Assembly: GCF_014697615.1 (NCBI RefSeq)
Contig: NZ_JACJSD010000065.1
Location: 1 to 33,745, forward strand
Reading direction: 5' to 3'
Origin: Nostoc sp. FACHB-280
GTDB taxonomy: Bacteria; Cyanobacteriota; Cyanobacteriia; Cyanobacteriales; Nostocaceae
DNA: 33,745 bases
Shown: piece after piece, positions 17,651 to 24,288 of the stretch
Numbering within the stretch: the first letter of the stretch is position 1
Layout of the letters: every line of letters begins with the position of its first letter
Translations under genes and position numbers: made by a program
The notes under the pieces: generated by a model
Database searches by the model: none
Told to the model about the DNA's origin: nothing
The model's input: the letters and a program-made list of their open reading frames with translations, nothing else

Positions 17651-18787
17651 CTATGACTCATATAGCTCTACTGATTTTGGCTGCTTTAAACTATTTTGAG
17701 TTAGATATTTAGCTCTATCCTTTAGAATTTCTACTAATCCATAAATTTCATCTAGACTTGAAATGGATTTTTTAGCTTCTTTACCATCCACATCAATAAT
17801 GCCGATATATTTTTTATTGGACTTAAACCAGAGTCGGCAAACAGTTTTAGATACCTTATTATCAAGGTTAATGCCAAAATAGTTTTTTGTAGCTCTAGAT
17901 TGAAGCTGACTAATATCAATAACTTCTCGTAAAATAGCCTTCACAATTAAAAAACCTTCCATTTCTTCCTCTGTTATCGGAATTTCATTCTCAGATAAGG
18001 AAGAATCTGCTTCTGTGTCTACTTCTGTGTCTTGATTAGAAGTAGATTGTGCGCCTGAAGTTATAGTGTCAGGAAGATCAATAGCTGATTTTAATCTATC
18101 CGTGATTCTGTCATTAATAAACTCTTTGAGCGACCGCTTTGTAATTTCTGTAAATTTAGTTGTGACTGATACTGTTAATTTTCCTGTGTATACTTGGCTG
18201 GCAAAGAATTTAACAAATTCTGGTGATGGTTCAGTCAGCTGTTCTGCCATCAGGCGTTTAATCTCTTTTGTATAAAGAAGATTTTTGGCAAAATCTGCCA
18301 TCTGCTCAGGATTAAACGCTATTTTAGAAAACCGTTTAAGCTCATTCACCATAGATTCATTAAAATCCATCATGTTGAACTCAAAGAATGGTTTCTCATC
18401 CATAACATTAGTTTTCTCTGTATCAGTGTAAAACCTGTAGAGAATACCATTAGTTAAGATACCAAACTTAGCTTCTGTAGCGTGAAAGTATCTGTGTAAT
18501 TGTGAGCTATGTTTTGGATGTTCTAGACTCGCGCCACACCATTTACATTCAATAAGAATGATAGGAACACCATTCATATTAATTGCATAATCTACTTTTT
18601 CTCCTTTTAAACCAGGTACATCAGCCGTAAACTCTGGGCAAACTTCTGTTGGATTAAAAACGTTATACCCTAGTGCATTAATGAAAGGCATGACAAAAGC
18701 ATTTTTGGTAGCTTCTTCAGTCAAGACTTGCTCTTTTAGTTTTGGAATTTGCTGAGAGACAGCTTTTATTTGATCAATAAAATCCAT
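17651..18787 (-). CDS. Stand-alone HsdR N-terminal-type (PD-(D/E)XK) nuclease
   Basis: The N-terminal half matches the nuclease domain of type I restriction subunit HsdR: an N-terminal acidic helix (LTEEATKNAFVMPFINALGY), then the PD-(D/E)XK core with Asp66 in KVDYAI, Glu80-Cys81-Lys82 in IILIECKW, and the downstream Q-x3-Y (Gln96/Tyr100) of SQLHRYF typical of HsdR. There is no helicase domain and no hsdM/hsdS beside it. The C-terminal half has an acidic linker rich in Glu, Asp, Ser and Thr (about 240-270) and then a separate domain with WFKSNKKYIGIIDVDG. Many prokaryotes carry such solitary proteins, with defence suspected. At 378 residues it looks complete. It is convergent with clpC. DNA cleavage is predicted, not shown. 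Confidence 0.82.
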   Translation of the reverse strand: MDFIDQIKAVSQQIPKLKEQVLTEEATKNAFVMPFINALGYNVFNPTEVCPEFTADVPGLKGEKVDYAINMNGVPIILIECKWCGASLEHPKHSSQLHRYFHATEAKFGILTNGILYRFYTDTEKTNVMDEKPFFEFNMMDFNESMVNELKRFSKIAFNPEQMADFAKNLLYTKEIKRLMAEQLTEPSPEFVKFFASQVYTGKLTVSVTTKFTEITKRSLKEFINDRITDRLKSAIDLPDTITSGAQSTSNQDTEVDTEADSSLSENEIPITEEEMEGFLIVKAILREVIDISQLQSRATKNYFGINLDNKVSKTVCRLWFKSNKKYIGIIDVDGKEAKKSISSLDEIYGLVEILKDRAKYLTQNSLKQPKSVELYES

Positions 18788-18951
18788 ATTTTTAGTAGAT
18801 GATAATAGTGAAAATACGAATGCAAATAACCTATTTTGAATGGCTAAATAACTAAGTAAATTTGCATCCTAAATTACATCATCTCTGTAATATTATTTCT
18901 GTGCCACCGAGTTATTACTGTTCTTAAGCGAGGGTCTTTCTGACAAAAATT

Positions 18952-18960
18952 TGGTATAAT
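18952..18960 (+). promoter_or_regulatory. Extended -10 promoter motif
   Basis: TGGTATAAT is a perfect extended -10. It is about 100 bases before an Rpn/DUF2887 remnant and may be its old promoter. Nothing else is visible in the 18788-19060 stretch, which is AT-rich with no gene, hairpin or repeat that I could recognise. Confidence 0.35.
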
Positions 18961-19060
18961 TACTTACGGCAATAAAACTTATTATTATTCCGCTCAAGAG
19001 TATTAGCATTTAATAAACAATTTTAAGTTTCCTAATTTCAGTAGTAAGGAAGTAGAAATA

Positions 19061-19240
19061 ATGTTGAATGTAGACCTGATTCGGAATACCAGAATTTATC
19101 AGTAAGCATTTGAAGAAGTCGAACTACAAGCTAAGTTAGAAATAGTACCTGTTTTACTGGAATTAGGATTAAGTATCCAGCAAATAGCTGAAAGATTAAA
19201 ACTAGATATAGAAAGAGTAAGAGAAGCAGCAAGGAGTTAG
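19061..19240 (+). pseudogene. Rpn/DUF2887-type nuclease gene, degraded C-terminal remnant
   Basis: One frame encodes MLNVDLIRNTRIYQ, a TAA stop (19103-19105), then AFEEVELQAKLEIVPVLLEL and GLSIQQIAERLKLDIERVRE before a TAG. The pattern (..R-x-YQ-x-AFEE..LQAKL..VPxLLxxGLSxxxIAxxLxLDxxxV) is the usual tail of Rpn/DUF2887 proteins, which in filamentous cyanobacteria are numerous PD-(D/E)XK nucleases linked to recombination. The nuclease domain is gone and one stop interrupts the remainder. Recognition is from memory of the tail motif, so moderate. It marks the start of a decaying accessory region. Confidence 0.65.
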
Positions 19241-19292
19241 TATTTTTCTGATCAGGAATAACTGGGAATTTGCAGAAGTATGGATAGATCCT

Positions 19293-19478
19293 ATGTTGTC
19301 TCCTCCATATATTCTTTTATTACTCTGCGATAGTGAGCAAAACTGTCAAATTTATGACCCAGCACAAGGTTATAAAGTTATATTTTCTAGTAGCAATTAT
19401 GAAGCAGCTAAGTTGTGGTTATTAGAGGATGAATATGAACCAGTTGAAGGTAGGTTATTGGCTAATGAATTATTCTAA
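19293..19478 (+). CDS. Small conserved-looking hypothetical protein
   Basis: 61 residues, unrecognised function: a hydrophobic start (PPYILLLLCDSEQ) followed by CQIYDPAQGYKVIFSSSNYE and AAKLWLLEDEYEPVEGR. The pattern of alternating strands and helix suggests a compact alpha/beta fold. Similar short proteins occur in Nostocales but no role is known to me. No strong ribosome site precedes the ATG. The last codons (RLLANELF) and the following 60 bases are repeated in part at 20637-20711, showing that a segment including this gene's 3' end was duplicated. Confidence 0.55.
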   Translation: MLSPPYILLLLCDSEQNCQIYDPAQGYKVIFSSSNYEAAKLWLLEDEYEPVEGRLLANELF

Positions 19479-19535
19479 CTGGAGCGATGAGTTATGCAGC
19501 ACGAGAGGCGATCGCACAACATACTCTCGTAACCC
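19453..19535 (+). repeat. Module-leading dispersed repeat, copy A
   Basis: GGTTATTGGCTAATGAATTA then TTCTAACTGGAGCGAT and, after a short insert, GCGATCGCACAACATACTCT and CGTAACCCCGTATACTG. It is aligned with copies at 20637-20711 and 21334-21391. This copy precedes the DUF6888/DUF6887 pair; the position of TACGAT in the other copies is TATACT here, so it could carry a -10 element. Confidence 0.7.
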
Positions 19536-19586
19536 CGTATACTGTTAATTGAAAAATCTATAATAAATATACCAAGCACAGGGTAC

Positions 19587-19757
19587 ATGAAACCCACAAA
19601 CGAACAAACTCAAACACTTTATAGAATTTGTTATCAACTTACAAAAATTTATAAAAGTATAGAATTGGTAAGGTTAGACGAACGTACAGGTAATTTATAT
19701 GTACTGGCTGGAGACAATCTAGAGTTCGAGATTGAACCGAGTGGAGAATATAAATAA
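19587..19757 (+). CDS. DUF6888-like small protein
   Basis: A 56-residue protein, MKPTNEQTQTLYRICYQLTK followed by the diagnostic IELVRLDERTGNLYVLAGD and EFEIEPSGEYK. This fits the DUF6888 family, found almost only in filamentous cyanobacteria and almost always directly upstream of a DUF6887 gene, as here: the next start is 14 bases beyond the stop with GGAG between. No signal peptide or membrane segment. Function unknown; the tight two-gene layout and multi-copy occurrence resemble toxin-antitoxin modules, but that is inference. Confidence 0.75.
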   Translation: MKPTNEQTQTLYRICYQLTKIYKSIELVRLDERTGNLYVLAGDNLEFEIEPSGEYK

Positions 19758-19771
19758 TTGGAGTAACAAGC

Positions 19772-20320
19772 ATGACTTTAGCAAAGTATCAAGGTATGAA
19801 TCTCGATGAACTACGTCGTTATGTCCTCACGCATAGAGAAGATACTGAGGCTTTTTATGCTTATGTAGATCGCTCAAAAACTGAAGGGCGTATGGTTACT
19901 ATAAACCCAAATGATGAAAATTTGGAAGAAAAAATTGCAGATGCAGTTAGATATAGTAATAATTCTATTCGGTGGTATTGCAATAATACAGAAAAATATC
20001 AAAAACAATCTCAGATAATTACTGAATGGTGGAGCAATTTAGATAATAAATTGATGAAACTATATCAGACAGATAGCATCAAAAATACTGGCATAGCTGG
20101 ATGGAAACCAGAAAATAGTAGTCAATCAGTAAAATTTAGAATTACCGAACCAAGTTTAGAAATTGGTCAATTCACTACTTTAGTTAAATACAGAGATGAA
20201 GATAGCAATATCTATCAAATAGAAGCAGTGGCGATAGATTTGGATATGGACAAGCAAAACTTGTTTGTTTGGACAACTACATCAGTAGAGGTATTTATTT
20301 TTTCCGCAGAGAAGGATTAG
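19772..20320 (+). CDS. DUF6887-like protein with an extra C-terminal domain
   Basis: The first 45 residues (MNLDELRRYVLTHREDTEAF, YAYVDRS) match DUF6887, usually a 60-80 residue partner of DUF6888. Here the protein continues to 182 residues: a lysine/asparagine-rich helical part (about 60-100, with WYCNN and ITEWWSNLDNK) and then a beta-rich C-terminus (FRITEPSLEIGQFTTLVKYR to the end). I do not recognise this extension; it could be the active domain of a two-gene module whose standard part is the short DUF6887 head. GGAG six bases or so before the ATG supports the start. It ends at TAG with no terminator. Confidence 0.72.
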   Translation: MTLAKYQGMNLDELRRYVLTHREDTEAFYAYVDRSKTEGRMVTINPNDENLEEKIADAVRYSNNSIRWYCNNTEKYQKQSQIITEWWSNLDNKLMKLYQTDSIKNTGIAGWKPENSSQSVKFRITEPSLEIGQFTTLVKYRDEDSNIYQIEAVAIDLDMDKQNLFVWTTTSVEVFIFSAEKD

Positions 20321-20391
20321 AGAATAAGGCTTCAGCTTCAGCCAAATACTTGATATCATCAATGGTAAAAAGCTATTCAAATTCCTCAACT

Positions 20392-20622
20392 ATGACTGAA
20401 TTACTACAGCTTGCGATCGCAGAAATTGAAAAATTACTAGCATAATAACAAAATGCGATCGCTACGCGTATTCTAGATGAACTAAAAGACGAGCAAAACT
20501 GGAAAATTCGCTTTCAAGCCACAACAGATCATCAATGGGATAGTTTAGCTGAGATGGTACGCCAAGAAATTGCAGCTGGAGAAATTACACCTCTCGATGA
20601 AGTTTTTCCATCTCAGTCATGA
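20392..20622 (+). pseudogene. Antitoxin-like gene interrupted by two stop codons
   Basis: A single frame reads MTELLQLAIAEIEKLLA, then TAA TAA (20443-20448), then QNAIATRILDELKDEQNWKI, RFQATTDHQWDSLAEMVRQE and IAAGEITPLDEVFPSQS before TGA. The composite has the pattern of small cyanobacterial antitoxin-type proteins (LLQxAIAEIEKL..EQxAIAxxxLxEL.DE..W). Two adjacent stops where LPxxEQ would be expected mean the full protein cannot be made, and no in-frame start follows. No cognate toxin gene follows; instead a duplicated repeat does. Family call is from memory of the motif. Confidence 0.65.
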
Positions 20623-20636
20623 AGTCCAGTGTAACA

Positions 20637-20711
20637 AGGTTATTGACTGATGAATTATTCTCACTGGAGCGATCGCCCATAACATTCTTGTAAGCTACGA
20701 TAAACACAAGC
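20637..20711 (+). repeat. Module-leading dispersed repeat, copy B
   Basis: GGTTATTGACTGATGAATTA and TTCTCACTGGAGCGATCGCC match copy A, including a relic of the 3' codons of the 61-residue gene; CATTCTTGTAAGCTACGATA and AACACAAGC match copy C. It ends 19 bases before the MazE-like start at 20731. Confidence 0.75.
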
Positions 20712-20730
20712 CAGCTATTATTGTTAATTT

Positions 20731-20949
20731 ATGGAAATATCAAAATTAACTTCTGAGATAGAAAACACACAAATTGAGACAAAATCCATATCCGTGAAAC
20801 CTCAAACCATCAACAGACGCGAGTTTATGAAGTTGTCATTAGAAGAAAGACAACGCATATTAGCAGAACAAGCCGAGCAAATGTTATTACATTACGAACA
20901 AAATAAAGAGTGGCAAGAATTAGAGACAGGAGACTTGCTTGACTACTAG
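20731..20949 (+). CDS. Antitoxin of a MazEF-type pair
   Basis: 72 residues, acidic and helical: ISVKPQTINRREFMKLSLEE and RQRILAEQAEQMLLHYEQN, ending EWQELETGDLLDY. This is a familiar cyanobacterial antitoxin pattern paired with PemK/MazF toxins; it would bind and neutralise the toxin and repress the operon. The DNA-binding part is not obvious from sequence. Its stop lies 11 bases inside the toxin gene, so translation is coupled. The upstream repeat (20637-20711) ends just before the ATG and may include the promoter. Confidence 0.8.
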   Translation: MEISKLTSEIENTQIETKSISVKPQTINRREFMKLSLEERQRILAEQAEQMLLHYEQNKEWQELETGDLLDY

Positions 20950-21301
20950 CTCTTCTACACCTAGACGGGGTGATATTTGGCTGGTTAATTTTGACCCAAC
21001 ACTAGGAGCAGAAATCAAAAAAATCAGACCTGCTGTGGTGGTCAGTTCTGATGGTGTTGGTAAATTACCAATTAAATTAATTGCACCTATCACAGACTGG
21101 AAAGAATACTACGCTGGTAATATTTGGCACGTCAAACTTGAACCAGATACCATTAATAACTTAACAAAAACTTCTGCTGTCGATGTTTTACAATTGCGCG
21201 GTATGGATGTGCAAAGATTAATCCGCAAAGTTGGAGAATGTTCAAGTGAATTTATGGAAGAAATAGCTACAGCCATTGCTGGGGTAGTTGAATATTTTTG
21301 A
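20939..21301 (+). CDS. MazF/PemK-family mRNA endonuclease toxin
   Basis: Ribonuclease toxin that cuts mRNA at short motifs when free of antitoxin. Hallmarks: RRGDIWLVNFDPTLGAEIKK near the start (GDIWxVxxxPxxGxE), RPAVVVSS, LIAPIT, and the C-terminal TSAVDVLQLRGMDVQR. At 120 residues it has the normal length and no disruption, so it is likely functional. The start is TTG at 20939, with AGGAG six bases upstream and an 11-base overlap with the antitoxin gene. Confidence 0.9.
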   Translation: MTTSSSTPRRGDIWLVNFDPTLGAEIKKIRPAVVVSSDGVGKLPIKLIAPITDWKEYYAGNIWHVKLEPDTINNLTKTSAVDVLQLRGMDVQRLIRKVGECSSEFMEEIATAIAGVVEYF

Positions 21302-21333
21302 TCAACATTTCTTGTTTATCTCAGCATTTTTTG

Positions 21334-21391
21334 ATTACTCTAACTAGAGCGATCGCACAGCATACTCTCATAAGCTACGATAAACACAAGC
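21334..21391 (+). repeat. Module-leading dispersed repeat, copy C
   Basis: ATTACTCTAACTAGAGCGAT, CGCACAGCATACTCTCATAA and GCTACGATAAACACAAGC match copies A and B. It ends 16 bases before the first gene of the protease cassette at 21408, the same distance as copy B from mazE, so the repeat probably carries transcription or translation signals. Confidence 0.75.
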
Positions 21392-21407
21392 ATATCGTAA
21401 AGCAACT

Positions 21408-21725
21408 ATGACTAATACAAAGCCTGTTCGCCGTCGTCAACAAGGAAGAATCTTTCCAGAATTTACTTTACCACCAGAAGAGTTAGCTAGACGAGCAGAA
21501 GAAAGAAACGCTCGTGGACAAAAAGCGCGTGTGACTTTTGATAGAATGTGTCCGCAATTAATAGATGAACATTACAATTGGTTTATTGTGATTGAACCAA
21601 ACAGTGGTGATTATTTTATTGACCCAGATATAGAGATTGCTGAACAAAAAGCACGCCAAAAATATCCGACTGGCTGGCTAGTTACTTTCCGTCTCAATGA
21701 AACAGGTGCTTGTGGACGGATATGA
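21408..21725 (+). CDS. Small partner protein of aspartic-protease cassette 1
   Basis: 105 residues of unknown function. After a basic, proline-containing start (KPVRRRQQGRIFPEFTLPPE) come EELARRAEERNARGQKARVT and the core WFIVIEPNSGDYFIDPDIEI, AEQKARQKYPTGWLVTFRLN. The core aligns with the 90-residue gene at 22202 (VIIDIETGEYAVDE ... ARLFGIRIG), showing both are the same family, here with a longer N-terminus and a 12-residue insert. In both cases the next gene is a clan AA protease with a start-stop overlap. Similar short proteins with a V-I-D-x-E-(S/T)-G-(D/E)-Y core sit before such proteases in other cyanobacteria. Substrate, inhibitor or adaptor roles are all possible. Confidence 0.75.
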   Translation: MTNTKPVRRRQQGRIFPEFTLPPEELARRAEERNARGQKARVTFDRMCPQLIDEHYNWFIVIEPNSGDYFIDPDIEIAEQKARQKYPTGWLVTFRLNETGACGRI

Positions 21726-22090
21726 TTTCAGGCAGGTTTGGTGAAATTGGGGAGTTAATTTTTGAGATAGAGCTAATAGCTATTGACGGAGAGGAGTATT
21801 CAATTGACTTGTTATTAGATACAGGATTTACGACAGGTTGGTTAGTAATTGATATTCAAGATATCGCCAGCCTGGGATGGAATTTAATTGAACAAAATCG
21901 CACTATGCAAATGGTACGTGGTGAAGCAATTTTCGATATATATGAAGGCAAAGTTAAGTTAGATGGGCAGGAATATATTATTCCTGTGTTGGCTGGAGAT
22001 GGAATTCCTGAGCCTCTTTTAGGTTTACAGTGGTTGAAAATATTGCCGCTATCTGTCAACTTTCCGAATGGAATATTAATGTTGGGTTAA
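21722..22090 (+). CDS. Retropepsin-like clan AA aspartic protease, cassette 1
   Basis: A 122-residue protein with one retropepsin-type lobe, likely active as a dimer. The catalytic triad appears as LLLDTGFT; the later LLGLQWLKIL supplies the second conserved hydrophobic-Gly. It lacks signal and membrane segments, so it should act in the cytoplasm. The ATG at 21722 shares ATGA with the partner's TGA and gives the family start MISGRFGE; an upstream TTG at 21710 is less likely. Bacterial members are poorly studied and no substrate is known. Confidence 0.82.
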   Translation: MISGRFGEIGELIFEIELIAIDGEEYSIDLLLDTGFTTGWLVIDIQDIASLGWNLIEQNRTMQMVRGEAIFDIYEGKVKLDGQEYIIPVLAGDGIPEPLLGLQWLKILPLSVNFPNGILMLG

Positions 22091-22201
22091 ATGTAAATTC
22101 AACTATTACATATATTTTAGCTTGATACGATTACAGCAATAAAATCTTGTGAGTAAAACACTTGTAAAATAAGTAAGCGATCGCCATAAAGGAGCAAGAC
22201 C

Positions 22202-22474
22202 ATGCAAGCTATTCTTTTAAGCCGTGAAGAAGTTGGCAAACGCGCCAGAGAACTCTACGAAAATGGCATTCGTCAGCAAGTAGAAACTGATGAAAACATC
22301 GGTAAAATGGTGATTATCGATATAGAAACTGGCGAATATGCAGTTGATGAATTAGGCATAGAGTCAGCACATTTTTTACGAAAAAAGAACCCATTAGCGC
22401 GACTGTTTGGTATTCGTATTGGCTACAAAGTCGCTGTCTCGTTTAACGGCTATCTGGAGCGTGATACTAAGTGA
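22202..22474 (+). CDS. Small partner protein of aspartic-protease cassette 2
   Basis: 90 residues: LSREEVGKRARELYENGIRQ, then MVIIDIETGEYAVDELGIES and ARLFGIRIGYKVAVSFNG. Homologous to the partner protein of cassette 1 and closer to the compact form of the family. AAAGGAGC lies ten bases before the ATG. Its stop overlaps the next gene's GTG in GTGA. Function unknown; the conserved pairing with the protease is the main clue. Confidence 0.78.
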   Translation: MQAILLSREEVGKRARELYENGIRQQVETDENIGKMVIIDIETGEYAVDELGIESAHFLRKKNPLARLFGIRIGYKVAVSFNGYLERDTK

Positions 22475-22836
22475 TTTCTGGTATTGTGAAAAATGGACGC
22501 GCAACTGTTAATGTTGTATTTCGCCTACCCAATCAACCAGATTTTTCGATTGAATTTGTGATTGACACAGGTTTTACAGATTATCTGTGTCTACCGCAAG
22601 CAGCAGTAGCTGTATTAGGTCTACCCTACCTATATGATGTTTATGCAAATTTGGCTGACAATAGTAGTGTCATAATACCATTACATCAAGCTGTAATAAT
22701 TTGGAATGGCGAGGAAAGAGAAATTAATATACTTGCAACAGGAAGACGGCCTTTATTGGGAACTGGTTTATTGCGTGGGTGTGAACTAAATATCCAGTTT
22801 ACAGAAGGCGGTTTAGTGACGATTGATAATTTATAG
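22471..22836 (+). CDS. Retropepsin-like clan AA aspartic protease, cassette 2
   Basis: 121 residues with the catalytic FVIDTGFT near residue 33 and LLGTGLLRG near 95, a clan AA single-lobe protease that would work as a dimer. It is clearly related to, but diverged from, the cassette 1 protease; both have Phe after DTG where retroviral enzymes have Ala or Ser. The start is GTG, coupled to the partner by GTGA. No terminator is visible until 23022. Sequence divergence between the cassettes suggests an old duplication or separate acquisition. Confidence 0.82.
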   Translation: MISGIVKNGRATVNVVFRLPNQPDFSIEFVIDTGFTDYLCLPQAAVAVLGLPYLYDVYANLADNSSVIIPLHQAVIIWNGEEREINILATGRRPLLGTGLLRGCELNIQFTEGGLVTIDNL

Positions 22837-22982
22837 CGACATCTCAGCTTTTGTAATTATTATTGATGTCTAGATAATCTCTTCAGCAGAGTCATACAAT
22901 TACTGCGATCGCCTTTATAAAAATTAATATCTGCCATTCAGCTTTACTACCTAAGATAGATGCAGTATAAAAACAGGAATTA

Positions 22983-23011
22983 TTGACAATAATTATTACT
23001 TCTTATACTAT
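22983..23011 (+). promoter_or_regulatory. Candidate promoter for the multicopper oxidase
   Basis: TTGACA (22983-22988) and TACTAT (23006-23011) with a 17-base spacer. The spacer contains the palindrome AATAATTATT, AT-rich like a Fur-type operator though not a clear Fur box. Transcription should start near 23018, a few bases before the terminator-like hairpin at 23022. Confidence 0.45.
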
Positions 23012-23021
23012 CTAAAATAGT

Positions 23022-23048
23022 AGTTGCAAAAGATTTGCAACTTTTTTT
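23022..23048 (+). terminator. Intrinsic terminator in front of the multicopper oxidase
   Basis: AGTTGCAAA (23022-23030) and TTTGCAACT (23034-23042) form a perfect nine-base stem with a three-base loop, followed by T6 (23043-23048). It would end read-through from the protease cassettes, but it also lies in the expected 5' leader of the oxidase gene, 25 bases before its ATG, so it may act as an attenuator. Confidence 0.75.
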
Positions 23049-23072
23049 GTGCCATTTTTTGGTTTTAAGGTG

Positions 23073-24098
23073 ATGCCCAACAACTTGGTTCTGGGTAAAG
23101 AGCAGATATTCAGCCGTCGTCAACTGCTGAAACTGGGAATATGTGGTGCTGGGGTTGCTGGTACTGCCGCACTTTGGCATACTCTGAATGCACAAAGCAA
23201 GTCAATAGTTAAAGTTCCGCCGTTGGAAATAGCAGCAACAAACCAAGCTGTAAATCCTATGCAGATGCTACGAAATTTCGATTATGGCGTAGTTAAGCAG
23301 GAGAACGGACGGACTGTTAGAGAATTTCAGTTAACTGCGGGGACTTCTGTCATTCAGCTTAATAGTGCTGTTTCCTATAACGTTTGGGATTTAAATGGTC
23401 GTATTCCAGGGCCGACGTTACGGGCGAAGCAAGGCGAACGTGTGCGGATACTATTTCTCAACAAGGCGGGACATTCCCACTCGCTGCACTTTCATGGTGT
23501 TCATCCCGCAGAGATGGATGGTATTCGTCCAGTTAGTAATGGTAGTGCGGCAATTTATGAATTTGATGCAGAACCTTATGGGGTTCACTTATACCACTGC
23601 CATATTGCACCAGTAACTCGTCATATTGCCAAGGGTTTGTATGGGATGTTTATTATTGATCCTCCCACACCGCGTCCCCCGGCTGATGAAATGGTGTTAG
23701 TCATGGCTGGGTATGATGTCAATGACGACAGCCACAATGAATATTATGCTTTTAACGGATTACCGCATCACTTCATGGATAATCCCATCCCGATTTATCA
23801 AAATCAATTGATTCGTTTATATGTTCTTAACATCATTGAATATGATCCGGCGGTGACTTTTCACTTACACGCCAACTTCTTTGATGTGTACCGCACTGGA
23901 ATGACCATGACTCCCAGCGAGAAGACGGATGTGATTACGATGGGTGTTGCAGAAAGGCATATTCTAGAATTTGCTTTCCGCCATCCAGGCAAGTATATGT
24001 TCCATCCGCATCAAGATGCGATCGCAGAAAATGGTTGTATGGGTCAATTTGAAGTAATTGCTGATAATTCTTCGCAAACTACTCGCCAAAATTCTTAG
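23073..24098 (+). CDS. Two-domain multicopper oxidase, Tat-exported
   Basis: Periplasmic copper oxidase, probably oxidising a metal such as ferrous iron given its neighbours. A twin-arginine signal (SRRQLLKLGICGAGVAGTAA) is followed by two cupredoxin domains. Domain 1 has HSLHFHGVHP and a full type 1 site, HCHIAPVTRHIAKGLYGMF. Domain 2 has FHLHANFF and MFHPHQDAIAENGCMG, with no Cys in a type 1 position between the histidines. Copper thus sits in domain 1, as in two-domain oxidases and nitrite reductases that work as trimers. ATG at 23073 with AAGG just upstream is preferred to GTG at 23049, which touches the T-run. 341 residues. Confidence 0.85.
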   Translation: MPNNLVLGKEQIFSRRQLLKLGICGAGVAGTAALWHTLNAQSKSIVKVPPLEIAATNQAVNPMQMLRNFDYGVVKQENGRTVREFQLTAGTSVIQLNSAVSYNVWDLNGRIPGPTLRAKQGERVRILFLNKAGHSHSLHFHGVHPAEMDGIRPVSNGSAAIYEFDAEPYGVHLYHCHIAPVTRHIAKGLYGMFIIDPPTPRPPADEMVLVMAGYDVNDDSHNEYYAFNGLPHHFMDNPIPIYQNQLIRLYVLNIIEYDPAVTFHLHANFFDVYRTGMTMTPSEKTDVITMGVAERHILEFAFRHPGKYMFHPHQDAIAENGCMGQFEVIADNSSQTTRQNS

Positions 24099-24288
24099 CT
24101 GATTTAGCTATGAAATTCACGTCAAATTAACCATAAACAGTAATGTTAGTAACTTTATATCTCAAATAAATTGAAAAAAATATTAAATTACGTTCAAAAA
24201 TTTAACCAGTAGTTGCTAAAGTATGGCATTACCTGGAAAATGAGCATAGCCAAATCTACGACACTAAGTCATACAAGCTGTTAAAAAC

